A DNA stretch of 64,000 nucleotides, from the NCBI RefSeq assembly GCF_030246865.1, contig NZ_CP126738.1, forward strand, positions 2,666,001-2,730,000, given 5' to 3'. A program made the position numbers and the translations under genes. This document shows positions 52,028 to 60,784 of the stretch, piece by piece. The notes beneath the pieces are model-generated. The model made no database searches. It was not told the DNA's origin and saw nothing but the letters and a program-made list of their open reading frames with translations. The stretch comes from Microbacterium sp. zg-B96 (GTDB lineage Bacteria; Actinomycetota; Actinomycetes; Actinomycetales; Microbacteriaceae). Numbering within the stretch: the first letter of the stretch is position 1; each line of letters starts with the position of its first letter.

Positions 52028-52996
52028 TCAGCGCGCGCGGCGCGCCTTCAGTGCGGCGTCGATGATGTCCCACGCGGCCACACCGACGATGACGATTCCC
52101 AGCGCGGCCGCCGAGATCGACGCGGCCTGATCCGACAGGGCAGGGAAGCCGCCGGGGAAGAACGCCGGATTGACCAGCATCCCGCCCCCGAGCAGGACGA
52201 GCGCAGGCACCGCGACCGCCAGCGCGACCCCCGCGTTCGCGACGACGAACGGCCACGTCCACCGCCCGCGCACGTACACGGCGACGGCCAAGGCCGCCTC
52301 CGCGGCGAGCAGCACGAGCAGCGCCGCGATCCCCCAGGGCCACAGCCGAGGGTCGAGCATCGGCATCCACTGATCCTGCAGGTACACCACTCCCCTGACC
52401 TGGTCCCAGATCACCGCGCCCGCGGCTATCGCGACGAAGACGAGCGAGGCGATGAGGTCGCCCAGACCCTGTCCGGCGGGGCGGACCTCGCGCAGCTGGT
52501 CGACGGTCCAGGCAGTGAACGGCGTGCTCTTGCCGCTGAGCGCGCGGTCGGCGATGGCGAAGGCGAGGGTCACCCAGAACGCCACGTGGATGCCGACGGA
52601 CAGGGTGCCGCCGATGACGCCGCCGATCACCTCGCTGATCATCTCGACGGCCTCGCCGCCGGCGAGCACCGCTCCGACGGCGAAACCGATCGCGGCCAGT
52701 GGCAACACGATCCACAGCAGCAGCTTCAGCACCCGGAGCCAGTCCAGGTACAGGCGCGGACCGATCAGGTGCAGCGGGCGGTCGGTGTACCCGGCGGCGA
52801 GCCTCTCGGGGTCGCCGAGCTCGCTCAGCACGGCCCGCTCCGCGTCGGCGGGAGGTTGGCCCGATGCCGCACGGGCATCGACCTGGTCCTCGATCGAGGC
52901 GCGCAGTTCGGCGGCCAGATCGGGGCGCTGCTTCTCTGGGACGGAGCGCGTCGCTGCGTCGACGTAACGATCGGTGAAGGTGGACTGCACTGTCAT
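52028..52996 (-). CDS. HAAS-domain membrane protein (paralogue 2)
   Basis: A 322-residue protein with the same design as the gene downstream: N-terminal HAAS domain (LAAELRASIEDQVDARAASG, LSELGDPERLAAGYTDRPL) and six or so membrane helices. The two probably arose by tandem duplication, since the first 90 residues align almost without gaps while the membrane parts diverge. It starts one base after the PadR stop. Confidence 0.82.
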   Translation of the reverse strand: MTVQSTFTDRYVDAATRSVPEKQRPDLAAELRASIEDQVDARAASGQPPADAERAVLSELGDPERLAAGYTDRPLHLIGPRLYLDWLRVLKLLLWIVLPLAAIGFAVGAVLAGGEAVEMISEVIGGVIGGTLSVGIHVAFWVTLAFAIADRALSGKSTPFTAWTVDQLREVRPAGQGLGDLIASLVFVAIAAGAVIWDQVRGVVYLQDQWMPMLDPRLWPWGIAALLVLLAAEAALAVAVYVRGRWTWPFVVANAGVALAVAVPALVLLGGGMLVNPAFFPGGFPALSDQAASISAAALGIVIVGVAAWDIIDAALKARRAR

Positions 52997-52997
52997 G

Positions 52998-53333
52998 TCA
53001 TTTCTCCTCGGGGAGGCCGGCGATCGCGTCGGCGATCGCGGTGAAGTCGTCGGTGAGGGCGCCGGCCAGGCGCTGCCCGGCCTCGCTCGTGCGATAGAAC
53101 TTGCGGGGCCGGGCCTCGTCGGTGTTCCACTCGCTCGTGAGATGCCCCTGCTTCTCCAGGCGGCGCAGCAGCGGGTAGAGGGTGTTCGCGTCGGTGCCGA
53201 AGCCGCGACGGCTGAGCTCCTCGAGCAGCCCGTACCCGTACCCGGGCTCCTGCAGCAGCCGCAGGCACGCGAGCACGATCGTGCCGCGCCGCAGTTCCTG
53301 CAGGTGCGTATCGAGGGCTTCCGTCTCGCTCAT
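52998..53333 (-). CDS. PadR family transcriptional regulator
   Basis: A 111-residue winged-helix regulator: ELRRGTIVLACLRLLQEPGYGYGLLEEL (helices 1-3), then NTLYPLLRRLEKQGHL and RKFYRTSEAG (wing), with a C-terminal dimer helix. It is first in the operon with the two HAAS proteins and probably represses it. The ATG at 53333 is preferred over an upstream frame start at 53357, which overlaps the operator-like palindrome. Confidence 0.92.
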   Translation of the reverse strand: MSETEALDTHLQELRRGTIVLACLRLLQEPGYGYGLLEELSRRGFGTDANTLYPLLRRLEKQGHLTSEWNTDEARPRKFYRTSEAGQRLAGALTDDFTAIADAIAGLPEEK

Positions 53334-53347
53334 GCCCCACACGTTAC

Positions 53348-53360
53348 TGTGTCTCACACA
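53348..53360. promoter_or_regulatory. possible PadR operator
   Basis: TGTGT-CTC-ACACA is an inverted repeat 14 bases upstream of the padR start, between padR and menC. The position and form fit autoregulation by PadR; the match to known PadR sites (ATGT/ACAT type) is only loose. Confidence 0.45.
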
Positions 53361-53410
53361 CTATTGTCCACCACAAGATGCAGCTGTCTCCGCACTGACA
53401 GGATGGGAGG

Positions 53411-54400
53411 GTGAACCCGCTCCCCGCACTGACCGAACTCCTCGACGGCGCCGTCGTGGTCGCCCTCCCACTGGCCACCCGCTTTCGCGGCGTGGACACC
53501 CGTGAGGCAGTGTTGCTGCGGGGGCCCGCGGGGTGGACCGAGTTCTCCCCGTTCACCGAATACGACGATGCCGAGGCGGCCACGTGGCTGGCCGGCGCGA
53601 TCGACTTCGGCTGGCAGGAGTCCCCCGCGGCGGTGCGCGACCGGGTGCCGGTGAACGCCACCATGCCCGCCGTGGAGGCGGGCCGCGTGCCCGAGGTGCT
53701 GGCCCGATTCGACGGATGCCGCACCGTGAAGGTCAAGGTCGCCGAGCCAGGGCACTTGCTCGCCGACGACGTCGCCCGCGTGCGCGCCGTGCGGCAGGCG
53801 CTGGGGCCGGAGGGGCGCGTGCGGCTCGACGCCAACGGCGCCTGGAACGTCGATGAGGCCGAGCACGCCGTGCACGCCCTCGCCGAGTTCGATCTGGAAT
53901 ACATCGAGCAGCCGTGCGCGAGCGTGGCCGAGCTGGTCGAGCTGCGCGGTCGCATCCGCTACATGGGGATCCCGATCGCCGCCGACGAGAGCGTCCGCAA
54001 GGCATCCGACCCACTCGCCGTCGCCCGCGCCGGCGCCGCGGACATCGTGGTGGTCAAGGCCCAGCCACTGGGCGGCGTGCACCGTGCCCTGCAGATCGTG
54101 GCCGAGGCGGGGCTTCCCGCCGTCGTGTCCAGTGCACTGGAGACCTCGATCGGGCTCTCGATGGGCCTGGCGCTGGCCGCCGCGCTGCCCGACCTCGAGT
54201 TCGACTGCGGGCTGGGGACGGCCGCGCTGTTCACCGGCGACGTCATCGCCTCCCCGCTGGTCCCCCAGGGCGGCTGGCTGCCCGTCGGGCGAGTGCAGCC
54301 GGATGCCGACGCGCTGGCGACCCACGCGGCATCCGACGATCGCCGGGACTGGTGGCTGGATCGCGTCGCGCGCTGCCACGCCCTGCTGTCGGTCAGCTGA
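53411..54400 (+). CDS. menC: o-succinylbenzoate synthase
   Basis: A 329-residue enolase-superfamily enzyme that dehydrates SHCHC to OSB. Catalytic marks: TVKVKVAE (acid/base lysine), RLDANGAW, EYIEQPC, ADESVRK (metal and lysine) and VVKAQPLGG. GTG start with GGGAGG just before it. It converges with the TetR gene and the two ends overlap by 8 bases. Confidence 0.93.
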   Translation: MNPLPALTELLDGAVVVALPLATRFRGVDTREAVLLRGPAGWTEFSPFTEYDDAEAATWLAGAIDFGWQESPAAVRDRVPVNATMPAVEAGRVPEVLARFDGCRTVKVKVAEPGHLLADDVARVRAVRQALGPEGRVRLDANGAWNVDEAEHAVHALAEFDLEYIEQPCASVAELVELRGRIRYMGIPIAADESVRKASDPLAVARAGAADIVVVKAQPLGGVHRALQIVAEAGLPAVVSSALETSIGLSMGLALAAALPDLEFDCGLGTAALFTGDVIASPLVPQGGWLPVGRVQPDADALATHAASDDRRDWWLDRVARCHALLSVS

Positions 54401-55022
54401 GCGGAGCGTCCACCAGCGCGTTCGCGAGGCGTTCCGCGCGTGCGTTGAGGAGCTCGCCCGCCTCGGCGGCGCTCAATCCCTGCAGCGCGGCGCGCACGCT
54501 GGTGTCGTCGGCGACCTCTATGAACAACCGGGCAGCTTCGTCCGCCGGCAGGCGCAACCGCAGGCCGTACGCGTCGACGAGCCCCGAGATGATCTGCGTG
54601 GTGCGCTCGACCATGCCGTCCTGCCAGGCGAGATACGCCTGGGCCATCTGCGGGTCACGCAGCGCCTGCGCGCGGATCTCGCTCACCAGCGCCGGATCCA
54701 TGTCGCCGCCCAGCGACAGTCCCACGACCCGCCGGACGAGTTCGGTCGGCGCAGCAGGGACGTGGTGCGCCTCGAGCTCGCGCACCCGGCTTTCGACCTC
54801 TTCGAGCTTCGCCTCGGCGAGCCGGGCGATGAGTGCCAGGAACAGCTCGTCCTTCGACGCGAAGTTGGAGTAGAAGGCACCGCGGGTGAAGCCCGCGCGT
54901 TCACACACCGCCTCCACAGAGGCCCCGTCCAGCCCGATTTCGGCGAAGACCTCGAGTGCGGCATCCATGAGCCGCCCTCGCGTGTTCTCTCTGCTGCGGG
55001 TGAGCGGTCGCACCTGAGTCAT
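54393..55022 (-). CDS. TetR family transcriptional regulator
   Basis: A 209-residue repressor: an N-terminal TetR HTH (TRGRLMDAALEVFAEIGLDGASVEAVCERAGFTRGAFYSNF, residues about 14-52) and a variable helical ligand domain. It diverges from the MMPL transporter, and two palindromes of operator type lie between them, so it should control both itself and the transport operon. The ATG at 55022 starts MTQVRPL. Confidence 0.93.
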   Translation of the reverse strand: MTQVRPLTRSRENTRGRLMDAALEVFAEIGLDGASVEAVCERAGFTRGAFYSNFASKDELFLALIARLAEAKLEEVESRVRELEAHHVPAAPTELVRRVVGLSLGGDMDPALVSEIRAQALRDPQMAQAYLAWQDGMVERTTQIISGLVDAYGLRLRLPADEAARLFIEVADDTSVRAALQGLSAAEAGELLNARAERLANALVDAPLS

Positions 55023-55078
55023 CTCGGTCCTGTCCGTTTCACATGAACCGCACAGACTCGCGGTTCCGGCAGCTATTA

Positions 55079-55112
55079 CGATACACCTACGTATCGGATA
55101 CAGCGCTGTATC
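55079..55112. promoter_or_regulatory. tandem TetR-type operators
   Basis: CGATAC-ACCTAC-GTATCG (55079-55096) and GATACAGCGCTGTATC (55097-55112) are two adjacent inverted repeats, the second perfect. They share the GATAC/GTATC half-site and sit 31 bases before the MMPL start and 57 before the TetR start. Confidence 0.75.
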
Positions 55113-55142
55113 GAACCTGCCGACCGCCGATCGAAGGACGCC

Positions 55143-57965
55143 GTGTCCACTCTCCTGTTCTCCCTGGGCCGCTGGTCGTACCGTCACCCGTGGCGGGTGC
55201 TGCTGTCGTGGCTGCTGCTGCTGACGATCGTCGGCGGAAGCGCGGGACTGTTCATGAAGGGCACCGACAACGCCTTCTCGATCCCGGGCACCGAGGCGCA
55301 GGAGGGCATCCTGCTGCTGGAGCGCACCTTCCCGCAGGCCAGCGGCACCAGCGCCCAGCTGGTCGTGGTGGCCGCCGACGGCGCCCAGGTCACGGACGAG
55401 CCGTATGCGGATGCCATCGCCGACACGGTGACCGACCTGACCGATCTGGACGACGTGCTGGCGGTGACCGACCCGTTCGACGAGATGGTCACGGGTCTGG
55501 TCTCCGAAGACGCCCAGGCCGCCATCGTGCGGGTGCAGTTCGACGGGCAGGCCACCGACGTGAGCGAGGCCGCCACCGACGCGCTGCAGGATGTCACCGC
55601 GCAGCTGCGCGACTCGCTGCCGGCGGGCTCGCAGGTGGCGCTGGGAGGCGATCTGTTCTCGGCATCCATCCCCGCCCTGACCATCATCGAAGCCGTCGGC
55701 GTGCTGCTGGCGCTGTTCGTGCTGATCGTGACGTTCCGCTCGTTCGCGGTCGCCTGGTTCCCGCTGGTGAGCGCCCTGATCGGGGTGGGGCTGGCGATCG
55801 CGCTGATCTACGTCGCGACCGCGTTCTCGTCGATCTCCTCGACCGCGCCCATGCTCGCGCTCATGCTGGGCCTGGCGGTCGGCATCGACTACGCCCTGTT
55901 CATCGTCGCGCGACATCAGGATCAGGTGCGCGAGGGCATCGACCCCGAAGAGTCCGCCGCCCGAGCCACCGGCACCGCCGGCTCCGCCGTGATGTTCGCC
56001 GGGGTCACCGTGCTCATCGCCCTGATCGGCCTGGCGTTCGCCGGCATCCCGTTCCTCACCACGATGGGCATCGCCGCGGCCGCCGCCGTCGCGATTGCGG
56101 TGGCCGTCGCAGTCACCCTCACCCCGGCACTGCTCGGCTTCGCCAAGGGCCGCGTGGTCGGCTGGGCACGCCGCGCACCCCGCCGGCCCCGCAAACCCCG
56201 CTCCAGCGGTGGTTTCGCTCAGCGCTGGGTCACCGGGGTCACCCGTTACCCGGTCGTGACGACGGTGGCGATCGTGGTGGGCCTGGGGATCGTCGCGATC
56301 CCGGCGGCATCGCTCGGGCTCGCCCTGCCCAACGCCGGCGTGCAGCCGCCGTCGAGCCAGGCGCGTCAGGCGTACGACCTCACCGCCGAGCACTTCGGCC
56401 CCGGCACCAACGGGCCGCTGGTCATGACCGGCACGATCGTCACCTCCACCGACCCGCTGACGCTCATGACCGACCTCGGCGACGAGATCGCGCAGATCCC
56501 CGGCGTGGCCGAGGTGGCACTGGCGACCCCGAACGAGACCGCCGACACCGGCATCGTCCAGATCGTGCCCGAGACAGCACCCGATGACCCCGCCACCGCT
56601 GACCTGGTGCGGGAGCTCCGCGGGCAGCATGACCGCCTGCTCGAGGAGTACGGGGTCGATCTGAAGGTCACCGGGTACACCGCCGTCGGCATCGACATCT
56701 CCGACCGGCTCGGCGCCGCTCTGGTGCCGTTCGGCATCTTCGTCGTCGGGCTGTCGCTCGTGCTGCTGACGATCGTGTTCCGCTCGATCTGGGTGCCGAT
56801 CACCGCTGCCGCCGGCTACCTGCTGTCGGTGGCGGCATCCTTCGGCGTCGTGGCGGCGGTGTTCGAATGGGGCTGGTTCGCCGACGCGCTGCATGTCGCC
56901 CGCACCGGCCCGGTCATCAGCTTCATGCCGATCATCCTGATGGGCGTGCTGTTCGGCCTCGCGATGGACTACCAGGTGTTCCTCGTCTCGCGCATGCGCG
57001 AGGACTACGTGCACGCCCGGCGGGAGCGGGGCGGCCGCGCCGATCGACTCACCGCGGTGGCAGCGGTGCGCTCCGGCTTCACCGCGTCGGCACGCGTCGT
57101 GACGGCGGCGGCGGTCATCATGTTCGCCGTCTTCGCAGCCTTCGTGCCCGAGGGCGATTCGTCGATCAAGCCGATCGCCCTGGGGCTGACCGTCGGCATC
57201 GCGATCGATGCGTTCCTGGTGCGCATGACCCTCGTCCCGGCGGTGATGGCCCTGCTCGGCGAGAAGGCGTGGTGGATGCCGCGGTGGCTCGAGCGTCGTC
57301 TGCCCCACTTCGACATCGAGGGCGAGGCCGTACAGCGCGAACTCGCCACCGCCCACTGGCCCGACCGGCCCGCCGCCGTGGCGGGCGAGGGCGTGACGGT
57401 GCGCGCCGATGACGCCCACGGCGACGAGGTGACGCTGTTCGCCGGCGCATCGTTCCATGTCGAGGACGGCGGCACGCTGCTGGTGGCAGGGGAACCCCGC
57501 GCGGCGCGTGCGTTCGCGCTGATGGCGGCCGGGCGGGTGACGCCCGACGACGGCCTGCTGCGGGTCGCCGGACACCTGCTGCCCGGACGCGCCGCCTGGG
57601 TGCGTGCGCACGTCGGCGTGGCCCTGCTCGACGGCGCCGCCGACCCGGTCGGTGCGCTGCACGCCGCGTGCAACGGGTCACCGCGTCTGGTGGTCGTCGA
57701 CGGACTCGACGCCCTGCCCGCCGAGCACCGCGACGCCGCGGCAGCGGTGCTGCGCGACGCGGCCGCCGCGCTGCGCGAGCGGTCCGACGATCCCCGCGCC
57801 GCGCTCACTGTCGTCGCGACCGGACAGCCCGACGGCCCCGCGAGCATCGTGCTCGCCGCCGCTCACCGCGCCGGGCCGGCCGTCCTCGAACTGCACGACG
57901 TGCCCGCGACCGCGTCGGATGACGCCGCCGCGGCATCCATCTCCGAAAGCAAGGCCCACGCATGA
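55143..57965 (+). CDS. MMPL family transporter with degenerate ABC-like C-terminal domain
   Basis: A 940-residue RND-superfamily exporter with two six-helix halves, each preceded by a large extracellular loop. MMPL helices carry GIDYALFIVARHQDQ in the first half and GLAMDYQVFLVSRMREDY in the second. From about residue 722 a 219-residue soluble domain follows. It looks like a worn ABC ATPase: a glycine-containing VAGEPRAARAF loop in place of the P-loop and RLVVVDGLDALP as a Walker B-like strand, but no GK(S/T). GTG start, controlled by the two operators upstream. Its stop overlaps the YhgE start. Confidence 0.88.
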   Translation: MSTLLFSLGRWSYRHPWRVLLSWLLLLTIVGGSAGLFMKGTDNAFSIPGTEAQEGILLLERTFPQASGTSAQLVVVAADGAQVTDEPYADAIADTVTDLTDLDDVLAVTDPFDEMVTGLVSEDAQAAIVRVQFDGQATDVSEAATDALQDVTAQLRDSLPAGSQVALGGDLFSASIPALTIIEAVGVLLALFVLIVTFRSFAVAWFPLVSALIGVGLAIALIYVATAFSSISSTAPMLALMLGLAVGIDYALFIVARHQDQVREGIDPEESAARATGTAGSAVMFAGVTVLIALIGLAFAGIPFLTTMGIAAAAAVAIAVAVAVTLTPALLGFAKGRVVGWARRAPRRPRKPRSSGGFAQRWVTGVTRYPVVTTVAIVVGLGIVAIPAASLGLALPNAGVQPPSSQARQAYDLTAEHFGPGTNGPLVMTGTIVTSTDPLTLMTDLGDEIAQIPGVAEVALATPNETADTGIVQIVPETAPDDPATADLVRELRGQHDRLLEEYGVDLKVTGYTAVGIDISDRLGAALVPFGIFVVGLSLVLLTIVFRSIWVPITAAAGYLLSVAASFGVVAAVFEWGWFADALHVARTGPVISFMPIILMGVLFGLAMDYQVFLVSRMREDYVHARRERGGRADRLTAVAAVRSGFTASARVVTAAAVIMFAVFAAFVPEGDSSIKPIALGLTVGIAIDAFLVRMTLVPAVMALLGEKAWWMPRWLERRLPHFDIEGEAVQRELATAHWPDRPAAVAGEGVTVRADDAHGDEVTLFAGASFHVEDGGTLLVAGEPRAARAFALMAAGRVTPDDGLLRVAGHLLPGRAAWVRAHVGVALLDGAADPVGALHAACNGSPRLVVVDGLDALPAEHRDAAAAVLRDAAAALRERSDDPRAALTVVATGQPDGPASIVLAAAHRAGPAVLELHDVPATASDDAAAASISESKAHA

Positions 57966-60013
57966 CCCTCTTCCTCGAGCGCGCCCGCTCGCGCCGACCC
58001 ATCACCTGGCTCACCCTCGCCGGCGTGCTGCTGTTGCCGGTGGTCATCGGCGGCATCCTGATCGCCGCGCTGTACAACCCGGTGGAGCGGCTCGACGCGA
58101 TGACCGTCGCCGTCGTCAACGACGACGAGCCGGTCACCCTGGACGGGCAGATGGTGCCGCTGGGCCGCCAGCTCACCGCGGGCCTCGTCGAGGGGTCCGA
58201 TGAGACCCCCAGCAACCCGACCTGGACCATCACGAACGATGATGACGCCCGCGAGGGCCTCGCCGCTGGCAGCTATGACGCCGTCGTGACGATCCCGGAG
58301 AACTTCTCCGCCGCCGCCACCTCCACCGCCCCCGGCGCCACCCCGGAGCGGGCCACGATCTCGGTGACCACCGCGCCGGACAGCCTGGTCGTGGACGATG
58401 CGATCACGGCGCAGGTCACCGGGGCGGCCGCGACGCTCATGGGCACCGAGCTGTCGCAGGTGTACCTCGAGAACGTGTTCCTCGGCTTCACGACCCTCGG
58501 CGACCAGCTCGGCGAGGCCGCCGACGGCGCGACCGAACTCGCCGGCGGGGCGCGCACGGCCTCCGAGGGCGCAGTGAGCCTGGCCGACGGCATCCGGCTG
58601 CTGTCCTCCGGTGCCGCCGAACTCGGCACCGGAGCGGACGGCATCGCGTCGGGAGCAGCCGGGCTCGCCGGCGGGGCGACCGAAGCGGCAAATGGCCTGG
58701 ATGCCTGGGCCGGCGGGGCCACCACCCTCGCCGACGGCACCAATCGCATCGCCGGCGCCCTCGGCACGATCGCCGGGCAGTTTCCGGCCGACATGCCGCA
58801 GGTGCCGCAGGAGGTCATCGATGCCGCGTACGGGATCGGCGCGGACAGCGCCGCGATCAACCAGCAGCTGACTTCGTCGGCGGCGGAGCTGGCTCGCCTC
58901 GCGGAGCAGTGCGACGCGGCGGGCACCCCCGAGATGTGTGCCGACCTGACCGCCGTGGCGCAGCAGGCGCAGGCCGCGCTGCCGACGGCGCAGGCCCTGA
59001 TCAGCCAGGCGGGGACGATCGCTGCGGGCCTGGAAGGACTCAACCAGCTGCCCGCGCTCGGCGCCGGGCTGCAGGAGCTCGCGACGCAGTCCGCGCAGGT
59101 CGCCGGCGGCATGCAGGGTCTCGCCGACGGCGCACAGCAGGCGGCCGGCGGCGTGCGCCAGCTCGCCGACGGTGCCGGGCAGCTCTCCTCCGGCGCCGCG
59201 CAACTGGCGTCGGGTGCAGACGCGCTCGCGTCCGGGGCAGCGGATGCCGCGGACGGCGGCGCCTCGCTCGCCGACGGCGCCGGGCAGCTCGCCGATGGCA
59301 CCGACACGCTCGCGGCCGGTCTGCACACCGCCGCCGACTCGCTCCCGTCGTACACCGACGCCGAGGCCAGCGACTTGGCGTCGGTCGTCGCCGACCCCGT
59401 CGGTGCCGAAGGCTTGGGCACCAACCTGTTCGGTGAATCGGCGGTGCCGCTGCTGACCATGCTGGCGCTGTGGTTCGGCGGGCTCGGCTCGTTCGTGGCG
59501 CTGCGGGCGGTGTCCGCCCGGACGCTGACGTCCCGTCGCCCCTCGGCGCTGCTGGCGCTGCGCTCCCTCGCCCCGGCGGCGGCGATCGGCGCGGCACAGG
59601 GGCTGCTCGTCGCGGGCATCGTGCAGCTGGCGGCCGACTACGACGGCGGCCAGTGGTCGCTGTTCGCGGTGCTGTGCATGCTCGCCGGTGTCGCCTTCGC
59701 CGCCGTCAACCAGGCTCTGGTCGCCGTGTTCGGCGGCGCGGGACGGTGGGCCGCCGCCCTCGTCGGCGTGCTCGCCATCGCCACCGGCATCGTCTCGACG
59801 GCACCGGGCGTGCTCAGTTCGATCGCGTCGCTCATGCCCACCGCCCCGGCCTACCAGGCGTTGCTGGGCGCCCTGGCCTCCACCGGCGGCGTGGGTGCGG
59901 CCGTGGTCGGACTCCTGACGTGGGCAGTCCTGGCGTTCCTGGCGACCACCATCGCGGTGGCGAGCCGGCGCACCATCTCCGCCCGCGCGGTGCTGCAGCC
60001 CGCTGCGGCCTGA
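57962..60013 (+). CDS. YhgE/Pip domain membrane protein
   Basis: A 683-residue protein of the Pip/EsaA-like type. One N-terminal membrane helix (PITWLTLAGVLLLPVVIGG) is followed by a long extracellular region in which LADGA/QLASGA-type repeats recur (about 180-470), then five or six C-terminal helices ending near residue 670. Such proteins export or serve as phage-infection or transport partners. The ATG overlaps the MMPL stop (ATGA), so the two are produced together under TetR control. Confidence 0.9.
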   Translation: MTLFLERARSRRPITWLTLAGVLLLPVVIGGILIAALYNPVERLDAMTVAVVNDDEPVTLDGQMVPLGRQLTAGLVEGSDETPSNPTWTITNDDDAREGLAAGSYDAVVTIPENFSAAATSTAPGATPERATISVTTAPDSLVVDDAITAQVTGAAATLMGTELSQVYLENVFLGFTTLGDQLGEAADGATELAGGARTASEGAVSLADGIRLLSSGAAELGTGADGIASGAAGLAGGATEAANGLDAWAGGATTLADGTNRIAGALGTIAGQFPADMPQVPQEVIDAAYGIGADSAAINQQLTSSAAELARLAEQCDAAGTPEMCADLTAVAQQAQAALPTAQALISQAGTIAAGLEGLNQLPALGAGLQELATQSAQVAGGMQGLADGAQQAAGGVRQLADGAGQLSSGAAQLASGADALASGAADAADGGASLADGAGQLADGTDTLAAGLHTAADSLPSYTDAEASDLASVVADPVGAEGLGTNLFGESAVPLLTMLALWFGGLGSFVALRAVSARTLTSRRPSALLALRSLAPAAAIGAAQGLLVAGIVQLAADYDGGQWSLFAVLCMLAGVAFAAVNQALVAVFGGAGRWAAALVGVLAIATGIVSTAPGVLSSIASLMPTAPAYQALLGALASTGGVGAAVVGLLTWAVLAFLATTIAVASRRTISARAVLQPAAA

Positions 60014-60029
60014 GCGCCCCTCTCCCGAC

Positions 60030-60110
60030 ACAGGAGATCTCCCCGCAACAGGACGATTCCCCGCGAAACGACCTGTACCGGTGAGATCGCCTGTACCGGG
60101 GAGATGGCGG
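60030..60110. repeat. interspersed palindromic repeat, copy A
   Basis: An 81-base sequence about 80% identical to 62089-62170 with one 1-base gap. It contains an imperfect dyad, ACAGGACGATTC paired with GAAACGACCTGT around a CCCGC centre, and two CCTGTACCGG-GAGAT units. It lies after the YhgE stop and next to the CGNR stop, as REP-like elements do. Confidence 0.8.
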
Positions 60111-60111
60111 C

Positions 60112-60720
60112 TCAGCCCGCGGCGGCGCGAGTGCGGGCGTAGTAGCCGCGCACCCGGTTGCGGTTGCCGCAGTCCTCGCTGACGCACCAGCGGCGGTTGT
60201 GCCGGGGCGAGGTGTCGAGGAACACCCAGCCGCACTCGGCGTCGCCGCACTGGCGCAGGCGGTCGGTGCGACCATGGCGAAGCAGGTCGAGCATGGCGAT
60301 CGCAATCCGCCGCCGGGGCAGGGCGAGGTCCACCGGATGCCGCCACCGCCACTCGTCGTCGTGCTGCTGCAGCCCGCCCGCCGCCACCGCTGCCGCGTGC
60401 TCGGCGGTCACCGGATCGGCGGGCCCGGCCTCGAACGCGGCGGCGTAGAACGCCTCGCGCAGCGCGACGACGCGGTCGAGTTCGGCGACGGCGGCCTGCG
60501 GATCGACCTCGGCCGACGCGGTGAGCGCGGCAGCCTCCGCCGCATCGATCAGCCCGGTCTGCACCGCCCATCGCACCAGGTCGGCGAACTCGGCCAGGTG
60601 CTCGATGCGCCGGGTCGCGCTGAGCCTCCAGTCGACGGTGTTGACCAGATCGAGGCAGACATCTCCCCCGATGCGAGAGAAGACCTCTCGCGGCTCGACG
60701 CGGACAGATGCGGCATCCAT
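60112..60720 (-). CDS. CGNR zinc-finger (ABATE) regulator
   Basis: A 202-residue protein. The N-terminal ABATE domain begins with GGDVCLDLVNTVDWRL. The C-terminal CGNR zinc finger carries C-x4-C and WCVSEDCGNRNRVRGYY, thought to bind DNA and with a stress role in actinobacteria. It diverges from the MFS gene and may regulate it. ATG at 60720. Confidence 0.9.
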   Translation of the reverse strand: MDAASVRVEPREVFSRIGGDVCLDLVNTVDWRLSATRRIEHLAEFADLVRWAVQTGLIDAAEAAALTASAEVDPQAAVAELDRVVALREAFYAAAFEAGPADPVTAEHAAAVAAGGLQQHDDEWRWRHPVDLALPRRRIAIAMLDLLRHGRTDRLRQCGDAECGWVFLDTSPRHNRRWCVSEDCGNRNRVRGYYARTRAAAG

Positions 60721-60740
60721 GCCGGCAGACTAACGCACGA

Positions 60741-60769
60741 TTGCCGCTTTACACATGTGCATCTCATAT
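60741..60769 (+). promoter_or_regulatory. candidate promoter of the MFS gene
   Basis: TTGCCG (60741-60746), a 17-base spacer and TCATAT (60764-60769). The predicted start point is about 8-10 bases before the ATG at 60785, so the leader would be very short. Confidence 0.4.
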
Positions 60770-60784
60770 GGGAGCGTCACATGC

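Noticed and set aside
54393..57662. Very long minus-strand frame continuing upstream of TetR through the MMPL gene
   Set aside because: Only the last 209 codons match TetR; the rest is antisense of the MMPL gene and histidine/arginine-rich.
57863..60571. 902-codon minus-strand frame over the YhgE gene
   Set aside because: Antisense to a strong gene, low complexity, no motif.
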